Assembly: GCA_963742725.1 (NCBI GenBank)
Contig: CAVUMX010000002.1
Location: forward strand, 1 to 64,000
DNA: 64,000 bases
Source of the DNA: CAVVAL01 sp963742725
GTDB taxonomy: Bacteria > Actinomycetota > Actinomycetes > Mycobacteriales > Cryptosporangiaceae
Reading direction: 5' to 3'
The translations under genes and the position numbers were made by a program. How positions within the stretch are numbered: the first letter of the stretch is position 1; the number at the start of each line of letters is the position of its first letter. Shown here piece after piece: positions 58,924-64,000 of this stretch. A model generated the notes under the pieces. The model was given only the letters and a program-made list of their open reading frames with translations. It was not told where the DNA came from and made no database searches.

Positions 58924-59358
58924 ATGACCGCACCGGACGAGATCGTCGACAGCCCGACGGGCTGGGTGGCCAGGCACATCCATACCTACGTCGAGTCCGG
59001 TGGCGAGCGCGGCCACCAGTGGAAGGGCGTGCAGACCGCCTTACTCACCACCCGGGGCCGCAAGTCCGGCGCGCTCCGCCGCACCCCGCTCATCTACGGG
59101 CGCGACGGCGACCGCTACCTGCTGGTGGCCTCGCTCGGCGGCGCGCCGAAGCACCCGCTCTGGTACCTCAACCTGGTCGCCGACCCGGACATCGTCCTCC
59201 AGGTCGGCGCCGACGTCTTCGCCGGACGGGCCCGCACGGCGACCGCCGAGGAGAAGCCGGCGCTGTGGCGCGCGATGGTCGAGATCTGGCCGGACTACGA
59301 GAACTACCAGCGGAAGACCGACCGCGAGATCCCGGTGGTGATCGTCGACCGGGTCTGA
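58924..59358 (+). CDS. Deazaflavin (F420)-dependent nitroreductase-like protein
   Basis: A 144-residue split-barrel protein of the DDN family. TTRGRKSGALRRTPLIY is the family signature (GRxSG followed by TPL), with YLLVASLGGAPKHPLWYLNL and a DIVLQVG strand downstream; these residues hold the phosphate tail of F420. Reaction unknown, likely reduction of a quinone or enone. ATG with AGGAGG at ideal spacing. Divergent from the surface protein gene. The amidohydrolase gene follows after 82 bp. Confidence 0.9.
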   Translation: MTAPDEIVDSPTGWVARHIHTYVESGGERGHQWKGVQTALLTTRGRKSGALRRTPLIYGRDGDRYLLVASLGGAPKHPLWYLNLVADPDIVLQVGADVFAGRARTATAEEKPALWRAMVEIWPDYENYQRKTDREIPVVIVDRV

Positions 59359-59396
59359 CCGTGGCGCCGGACCGCTTCCGTCCGGAACAATTTGGG

Positions 59397-59410
59397 CAAG
59401 CGCTCGCTTG
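59397..59410. promoter_or_regulatory. TetR-type operator
   Basis: CAAGCGCTCGCTTG is a near-perfect palindrome of the CAAGCGNNCGCTTG class bound by many TetR-family repressors. It lies 30 bp before the amidohydrolase start. No TetR gene is present in the window, so the regulator would be encoded elsewhere. Confidence 0.6.
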
Positions 59411-59440
59411 GGCGCGGACCCTGCGGACCGGGAGCGGCCC

Positions 59441-60688
59441 ATGGCCACGGTGGCGTTCACCCATGCCAACCTCGTCGACGGCGACCATCCGGCGCGGCCC
59501 GGCACGACGGTCGTCGTCACCGGTAAGACGATCACCTCGGTCGAACCGGACGCGGACGCGCCGCCGGCCGCCGACCGTGTCGTGGACCTCGCCGGCCGCA
59601 CGTTGATGCCGGGGCTGTTCAGCTGCCACTTCCACTCGACCTACCACGAGCTGGGATCGAAGCAGGCGCCGTTCGGGATGGAGGAGCCGCCGGCGCTGCT
59701 GGCGGTCCGCGCGGTCCGGAACCTGGAGACCGCGCTGCGCTCCGGCGTCACGAGCGTGATCAGCGCCGGCGCGTCGTTCGACATCGACGCGTCCATGAAG
59801 ACGGCGATCCGGCAGGGGCTCGTCGCCGGGCCGCGCCTCACCGCCGGGAGCCGGGACGTCAGCACCACCGGCCACACCAACGACCTGTCCCGGCCGTGGT
59901 GGTGGGACGTGCGCGGCGAGGGCGGGTTACGGCTCGCCGACAGCCCCGACGAATTCCGCAAGGCCGTCCGGGAGGAGATCAAGCGCGGCGCCCAGATCAT
60001 CAAGATGTTCGCGACCGGCGGCCACGGCACGATCGGACCGAAGGAACGCACCGAACTGAGCCGGCCCGAGTTCGCGGCCGCGATCGAGGCCGCCCACGAA
60101 CGCGGCGCCATGGTCCGGGCGCACATCGCGAACCGCGAGGCGATCCTCATGGCCGTGTCGCTGGGGATCGACGTCGTCGACCACGCGGACGGCATGGACG
60201 ACGAGTGCGTCGAGGCGCTGCTGGACGCCGGCACGACGGTCGTCCCCAGCCAGTTCTTCCCGTACGCGTTCTGGCAGTGGATGCGGGCCCGCGGCGCCGA
60301 CCTCGCCCCCGGCGCCGGCGACCGCCTCAAGGCCGACCTGGACGAGGCCCTGCCGATGGTCGTCCGCGCCCACGAGGCCGGCGTACGGATGGTCGTCGGC
60401 GACGACTACGGCGCCGTCGGACTCCCCCACGGCCGCTACGCCGACGAGCTCGCGTTCTATGTGGAGCACGCCGGCATCGCGCCGCTCGACGTGATCCGGT
60501 GGGCGACGAAGAACGGCGCCGAGATGGCGCGGGCCGGCGAGCGCCTCGGCACCGTGGCCGAGGGCAAGCTCGCCGACCTGCTCGTCGTGGACGGCGATCC
60601 GCTCGCGGACATCACCGTGCTCCAGGACCAGACCCGCCTGCTCGCCGTCATGAAGAACGGCGTCTTCCAGGCCGACGCGCTTACTTGA
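59441..60688 (+). CDS. Amidohydrolase (imidazolonepropionase/prolidase-like)
   Basis: A 415-residue metal-dependent hydrolase of the amidohydrolase superfamily. The metal site begins LMPGLFSCHFHSTYHELG (HxH), the bridging lysine is likely in AQIIKMFATGGHG, later histidines in AMVRAHIANREAI and DVVDHADGMDD, and the final aspartate in VVGDDYGAVG. The C-terminus AEGKLADLLVVDGDPL is typical. Substrate unknown. ATG at 59441 preceded by GGGAG. A TetR-type operator upstream suggests induction by a small molecule. The last eight bases overlap the convergent membrane protein gene. Confidence 0.88.
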   Translation: MATVAFTHANLVDGDHPARPGTTVVVTGKTITSVEPDADAPPAADRVVDLAGRTLMPGLFSCHFHSTYHELGSKQAPFGMEEPPALLAVRAVRNLETALRSGVTSVISAGASFDIDASMKTAIRQGLVAGPRLTAGSRDVSTTGHTNDLSRPWWWDVRGEGGLRLADSPDEFRKAVREEIKRGAQIIKMFATGGHGTIGPKERTELSRPEFAAAIEAAHERGAMVRAHIANREAILMAVSLGIDVVDHADGMDDECVEALLDAGTTVVPSQFFPYAFWQWMRARGADLAPGAGDRLKADLDEALPMVVRAHEAGVRMVVGDDYGAVGLPHGRYADELAFYVEHAGIAPLDVIRWATKNGAEMARAGERLGTVAEGKLADLLVVDGDPLADITVLQDQTRLLAVMKNGVFQADALT

Positions 60689-60989
60689 CGCCGACCCGCG
60701 CCGCCTTCGCCGCCTTGACCGTGGAAACGATCGCGAAGATCGGGGCAAGGAAGGCATACAGGAACATCCGGAATTCTCCCCCTTCGAACAAGAACAAGAG
60801 GTAGAAGGCGTAGCCGAGCATCGCGACACCGACGACGACGTTGATCACCCGGTTGAGGATCGGTGTACCGATCGGCAGAGCGGACACGACGAACAGGATG
60901 ATGCCACTGAGCGTGAGCGCGCCGACATAGATCAGGAACGTGCTGTCCGACACCTCGCCGGCGGCAAGGGTGTCGAGTGCGTTGAACAT
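60681..60989 (-). CDS. Small membrane protein, three to four helices
   Basis: A 102-residue integral membrane protein I do not recognise. Helices are seen at about 18-38 (FLIYVGALTLSGIILFVV), 47-68 (VINVVVGVAMLGYAFYLLFL) and 74-90 (FLYAFLAPIFAIVSTV), with a basic tail (KAAKAARVGVK). The ATG at 60989 has CGGAG upstream. The longer frame has no homology. It overlaps the end of the amidohydrolase gene by eight bases. Confidence 0.72.
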   Translation of the reverse strand: MFNALDTLAAGEVSDSTFLIYVGALTLSGIILFVVSALPIGTPILNRVINVVVGVAMLGYAFYLLFLFEGGEFRMFLYAFLAPIFAIVSTVKAAKAARVGVK

Positions 60990-61103
60990 GAAGTACTCCG
61001 TGTTAGTGATGAAAGACGAAGGGCACACCATAGACCACTGCACCAAGAGATCGACATGGGTTTCATGGTGCGTAAGTGCGCAAGATGGCGCTAACGTGGC
61101 GCG

Positions 61104-61799
61104 GTGACGATGACTGGAACCAAGGACATGCTTACGCCCCCGCGCCAGGCGCCGAGCCCGCTCGCGCGGCGCCTGGTCTGGGCCAACGCCGTGCTCTGGG
61201 CGCTGCTCGTGCCGGTCACGCTCGCGTTCGCGGGTGCCGGCGAGGCGCTGCCCGACGTCAGCGAACCGGCCAAGATCGCGATGGCGCTCCTCGCGCCCGC
61301 GGTCGGGGTGCTGGTCAACCTCGCGGGGGCCGTCGCGCTCGCCGTGGCGGTGCAGCGGCTCGGGCAGCGGCGCGCCTGGCTCATCGCCTGCGGCGCCGGA
61401 CTCCAGGTCGTGGCCGTGTTCGCCACGGCCGCCGTCATCTCGATCGCCGTGGGGCTGGACCACGCCAGGCTGGCCGACTCCGACGCCACCAGCCGCGCGA
61501 TCATCGCCGGATTCGCGGCGTCCGGGCTCGCCTACCTCGCGGGCCAGATCGCGATCGGCCGGTCGGTGACCGTGCTGTCCCGGCGTGTGTCGGCCTGGTA
61601 CACCGCCGCCCCGCTGCTCGTCGGTCCGTACGTGGGGCTGACGGTCGGGTTCGCCGTCGCCGAGGAGTGGACCGAGTCGCTGGGGCCGGCGGTGTTCGTC
61701 CCGGTCACCGTCCTGGCCGGGACCTTCTTCATCGTCATGCCGGTGCTGTGGTTCCGGCTCGCGGTGCTCCTGTCACGCGCCGCGACCGCTCCCGCATAG
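61104..61799 (+). CDS. Polytopic membrane protein of unknown function
   Basis: A 231-residue protein with about six hydrophobic helices: VWANAVLWALLVPVTLAFA, a pair near 58-85, GLQVVAVFATAAVISIAV, ASGLAYLAGQIAIG, LVGPYVGLTVGFAVA and a last one VLAGTFFIVMPVLW. No family motif visible. GTG at 61104 or ATG at 61110 could start it. Its last 65 bases overlap the convergent PfpI gene, an unusually long tail overlap in which both frames must be kept. Confidence 0.72.
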   Translation: MTMTGTKDMLTPPRQAPSPLARRLVWANAVLWALLVPVTLAFAGAGEALPDVSEPAKIAMALLAPAVGVLVNLAGAVALAVAVQRLGQRRAWLIACGAGLQVVAVFATAAVISIAVGLDHARLADSDATSRAIIAGFAASGLAYLAGQIAIGRSVTVLSRRVSAWYTAAPLLVGPYVGLTVGFAVAEEWTESLGPAVFVPVTVLAGTFFIVMPVLWFRLAVLLSRAATAPA

Positions 61800-62400
61800 C
61801 CGCGACGATCTCGGCCGGCGCGGTGAGCGGCGAGCCGGCCGCGTACGGCGGCTGCGGGTCGTACTCGGTGCCGAGCTGGATGCCCTGGGCGTAGGCGTCC
61901 CCGGCGATCTTGCCGGCGAGCGTCAGCGCCATGTCGATACCGGCCGAGACCCCGGCTGCCGTCACGTACTTGCCGTCCACGACGACCCGCTCCGCCACCG
62001 GCGTGACGTCCATCGTGGAGAGCGCGTCCAGCCTGAGCCAGTGCGTGGTGGCGCGGCGTCCGGTGAGCAGTCCGGCGGCGGCCAGGATCAACGACCCCGT
62101 GCAGACGGACGTCGTCCAGGTACTGGTCTCGTCCGCCGCACGCAGCCACTCATGCACGGCGCCGTCCGCCAGGTGGTCCTGCTGGCCGGGACCGCCGGGC
62201 ACGAGGATGAGATCGGGCCGCGGCACGTCCGCCAGCGCGGCGTCCGCGATCAGCCCGAGCCGGCCGGTGTCGCTGCGCACCTCGCCGGGACGCTCGGCCA
62301 CGAAGACGAGCTCGGCACCGGGGAGGCGGCCCAGGATCTCGTACGGCCCGATCGCGTCGAGCGCGGTGAGCCGGTCGAACAGCAGGATGGCGATCTGCAT
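61735..62400 (-). CDS. DJ-1/PfpI family protein (isonitrile-hydratase-like)
   Basis: A 221-residue DJ-1-superfamily protein. The nucleophile Cys100 sits in TTSVCTGSLILAAAGLL, and GRRATTHWLRLDAL matches InhA isonitrile hydratases, which turn isonitriles into N-formamides; other members are chaperones or glyoxalases. The early IGPYEILGRLPGAE and the ILVPGGPG loop are typical. It follows the GlxA-type regulator by 12 bp on the same strand and shares its domain, so the pair probably forms an operon. The C-terminal 22 codons overlap a convergent gene. Confidence 0.87.
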   Translation of the reverse strand: MQIAILLFDRLTALDAIGPYEILGRLPGAELVFVAERPGEVRSDTGRLGLIADAALADVPRPDLILVPGGPGQQDHLADGAVHEWLRAADETSTWTTSVCTGSLILAAAGLLTGRRATTHWLRLDALSTMDVTPVAERVVVDGKYVTAAGVSAGIDMALTLAGKIAGDAYAQGIQLGTEYDPQPPYAAGSPLTAPAEIVAAMRERSRRVTGAPRAGTTAPA

Positions 62401-62412
62401 GACGTTCTCCTC

Positions 62413-63357
62413 CTAGAAGCGGCGGCGGTATTCGGCCGGCGAGACGCCGAGCGCCCGCTGGAACGCCCGGCGCATCGCCTCGGGATTGCCGTAGCCGCAC
62501 GTCCGGGCGATGCGTTCGATGCCGTCGTCGGTGTCCTCCAGCAGACGGCGGGCGGTTTCCAGGCGGGTGCGGTCCACGTAGCGGCCAGGCGTCATCCCGG
62601 TCTCGGCGGCGAACGCCCGGGCGAACTGCCGCGGCGACAGGCTGGCGTGTTCGGCGAGCGTTTCAACCGAAAGATCGGCATCCGGATGGTCGGCGATGCG
62701 GCGCTGCACGTCCCGGAGCGCCGGCCGGTGCGCGAGCTGGGCCCGGAGCTGCGCGCTGAACTGCGTCTGGTTCCCCGGACGCCGCAGGAACATCACGAGG
62801 TGACGGGCGATCGTCAGGGCGGTGTCGCGCCCGTGGTCCTCCTCGACGAGCGCCAGTGCCAGGTCGATGCCGGCCGTGACCCCGGCCGAGGTGGCGATCT
62901 TCCCGTCCCGGACGAAGATCGGATCGGGATCGACGGTCACGTCAGGGAACCGGGCGGCGAGCGTCGCGCACTGGTTCCAGTGCGTCGTGGCACGCCGCCC
63001 CGCGAGCAGGCCGGCCTCGGCGAGCAGGAACGCGCCCGTGCAGACGGACACGATCCGGCCGGCCCGACCGGCGAACCGCCGCAACCAGGCCACCAGCGCC
63101 GGATCGGGCTCGCGGGTGCCGCGCCCGCCTGGAACCACCAGCGTGTGTGGCATGGCGGCGGTCGCCAGGTCCAGGTCGGGTACCAGCCGCAGGCCGCTCG
63201 ATGTCCGCACCGCTCCCCCGCGGAGCGCTGCGGTGGTCACCTCGTAGACAGGCCGGCCAAGCACCTGGTTGGTGCCGGAGAAGACTTCGAGGGGTCCGGT
63301 CACGTCGAGGCTCTGGACCCCGTCGAACAGGACGAAGAGCACATCCCGTCGTTCCAT
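62413..63357 (-). CDS. GlxA-family transcriptional regulator (DJ-1-like domain plus AraC HTH)
   Basis: A 314-residue regulator. The N-terminal DJ-1/PfpI-like domain (LFDGVQSLDVTGPLEVFSG, then VSVCTGAFLLAEAGLL with the nucleophile-type cysteine kept) is followed from about residue 220 by a double AraC-type helix-turn-helix (LAEHASLSPRQFARAFAAET, IARTCGYGNPEAMRRAFQRA). It likely senses a small molecule and controls the PfpI gene beside it. ATG at 63357 is preferred; an ATG nine codons earlier (63384) is also possible. Repeat R5 lies upstream. Confidence 0.88.
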   Translation of the reverse strand: MERRDVLFVLFDGVQSLDVTGPLEVFSGTNQVLGRPVYEVTTAALRGGAVRTSSGLRLVPDLDLATAAMPHTLVVPGGRGTREPDPALVAWLRRFAGRAGRIVSVCTGAFLLAEAGLLAGRRATTHWNQCATLAARFPDVTVDPDPIFVRDGKIATSAGVTAGIDLALALVEEDHGRDTALTIARHLVMFLRRPGNQTQFSAQLRAQLAHRPALRDVQRRIADHPDADLSVETLAEHASLSPRQFARAFAAETGMTPGRYVDRTRLETARRLLEDTDDGIERIARTCGYGNPEAMRRAFQRALGVSPAEYRRRF

Positions 63358-63426
63358 GCGTCCATGCTCGCTGCTCCCGGACATGGCAGCAAGGACGCAC
63401 TTCCCCCCTTTCCTGCCATGCCGTCT

Positions 63427-63495
63427 CCCCCCACCTTCGGACTTTTGAGGGTCCCCGGCGGCGCCCGACCCTCAAAAGTCCGAAACTCGGCGGGG
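63427..63495. repeat. Palindromic repeat family R, copy 5
   Basis: Left arm 63427-63451 opens CCCCCCACCTTCGG, right arm 63469-63495 ends AAACTCGGCGGGG; the inner core CGGACTTTTGAGGG is perfect. Loop 17 nt, TCCCCGGCGGCGCCCGA. It lies between the promoter of the GlxA regulator and the terminator of the next gene. Confidence 0.88.
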
Positions 63496-63543
63496 CCGGC
63501 GGGGCCGGCCAGCGGGGCCGGGCGGGCGGCGGCGCGGGCATGG

Positions 63544-63577
63544 CGGAGCCCGGCGCCCCGTGCGGCGCCGGGCTCCG
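63544..63577 (-). terminator. Terminator of the sugar dehydrogenase gene
   Basis: CGGAGCCCGGCGCC and GGCGCCGGGCTCCG pair perfectly over 14 bp around the loop CCGTGC. It begins five bases beyond the stop of the minus-strand gene at 63583. No T run follows, as is usual in such GC-rich genomes. Confidence 0.8.
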
Positions 63578-63582
63578 GCCGA

Positions 63583-64000
63583 TCAGGACCCGAGGGTCAG
63601 GTGGAAGATGCGGTTGTTGCTGTTGTTCGGGGTGCTGTCCTTGTCGCCGCCGTTGCTGGTGGCGAGCCACAGCCCGCCGGACGGCGACGGTTCGACCGTC
63701 CGGAGGCGTCCGTAGGTGCCCTGGAAGAACTGCTGGCGGTCGGTGAGGCTGCTGCCGCTGATCGTGTAGCGGTAGAGCCGGGTGCCGCGCTGGCAGGCGA
63801 CGTACAGCTTGTCGCGGACGATCCCGATGCCGCTGCACGAGCCGGCCGACACCGACACGGTGGCCTTCGGCGCGATGAAGCCGCCGCAGCTGCCGGACGT
63901 GCCCTCACAGGACGGCCATCCGTAGTTGCCGCCGCGCTGGATGAGGTTCGTCTCGTCCATCACGCTGTTGCCGAACTCCTGCTCCCACAGCCGGCCCTGG
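63583..64000 (-). CDS. PQQ-dependent sugar dehydrogenase-like protein (partial, 3' end)
   Basis: The last 139 residues of a beta-propeller enzyme of the glucose/sorbosone dehydrogenase family, cut by the window edge. GRLWEQEFGNSVMDETNLIQ and GGNYGWPSCEG are the characteristic stretch of this family, and the C-terminus has RLRTVEPSPSGGLWLATSN. Members oxidise aldose sugars outside the membrane with PQQ, though many actinobacterial ones are untested. The cysteine-rich insert (SCEGTSGSCGG, SAGSCSGIG, VACQRG) suggests disulfides and an exported protein. Start and signal lie beyond 64000. Confidence 0.87.
   Translation of the reverse strand, partial: QGRLWEQEFGNSVMDETNLIQRGGNYGWPSCEGTSGSCGGFIAPKATVSVSAGSCSGIGIVRDKLYVACQRGTRLYRYTISGSSLTDRQQFFQGTYGRLRTVEPSPSGGLWLATSNGGDKDSTPNNSNNRIFHLTLGS

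Overview
The window is about 64 kb of very GC-rich DNA with codon third positions almost always G or C, frequent GTG starts and stop/start overlaps of the ATGA or GTGA type. The gene order ahpE, DUF3052, aceE, fasR, then a type II fatty-acid-synthase cluster fabD-fabH-acpP-fabF-accD followed by a DUF3145 gene is the arrangement of filamentous Actinomycetes (Streptomyces-like, partly shared with Mycobacterium). Other actinobacterial marks are a SigE-family sigma factor, an F420-type (DDN) nitroreductase-like protein, WS/DGAT and an LPXTG wall anchor. I cannot name the genus. Nothing looks like a prophage, large island, transposase or CRISPR array.

Layout. 1-14.5 kb: tRNA-Val, peroxiredoxin, pyruvate dehydrogenase E1, pirin, FasR and the FAS II operon, then a GH3 lipoprotein and DUF3145. 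14.5-25.4 kb: potassium channel, membrane proteins, a beta-propeller lipoprotein, a PolX-like PHP protein, a secreted glycosidase, nitronate monooxygenase, and an ECF sigma factor with its membrane partner. 25.6-34.8 kb: cytochrome P450, CBM48 protein, nitric oxide synthase plus globin, Tat-exported glycosidase with a LacI-type operator, FKBP isomerase, hydrolase, wax ester synthase and an acetyltransferase with a leader ORF. 34.9-39.2 kb: a decayed VapBC pair, a truncated YciI fragment next to an FAD oxidoreductase, MOSC protein, two secreted proteins. 39.2-48.3 kb: a fused flippase/glycosyltransferase facing a probable iron-regulated operon (SDR, GT-C-like membrane protein, 46-residue lipoprotein, Fe(III) ABC importer), then YibE/F. 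48.5-58.7 kb: secreted repeat protein, Tat DyP peroxidase, beta-helix lipoprotein and a 1997-residue LPXTG surface protein with eleven SdrD-like B domains. 58.9-64 kb: DDN-type protein, amidohydrolase, membrane proteins, a GlxA-type regulator with a PfpI enzyme, and a partial sugar dehydrogenase.

The least explained structure is two families of dispersed palindromes. Family R has five copies: conserved arms of about 24 bp around a loop that is always 17 nt but variable in sequence. Two of these copies lie in frame inside one ABC permease gene and encode similar peptides at its two ends. Family S has three copies, each exactly 46 bp with a CTAT centre, each within about 20 bp of a gene 3' end. 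Regulatory sequences readable by eye include a likely IdeR/DmdR iron box, a TTGTAGG palindrome at the fasR/fabD junction, a LacI-type operator and a TetR-type operator.
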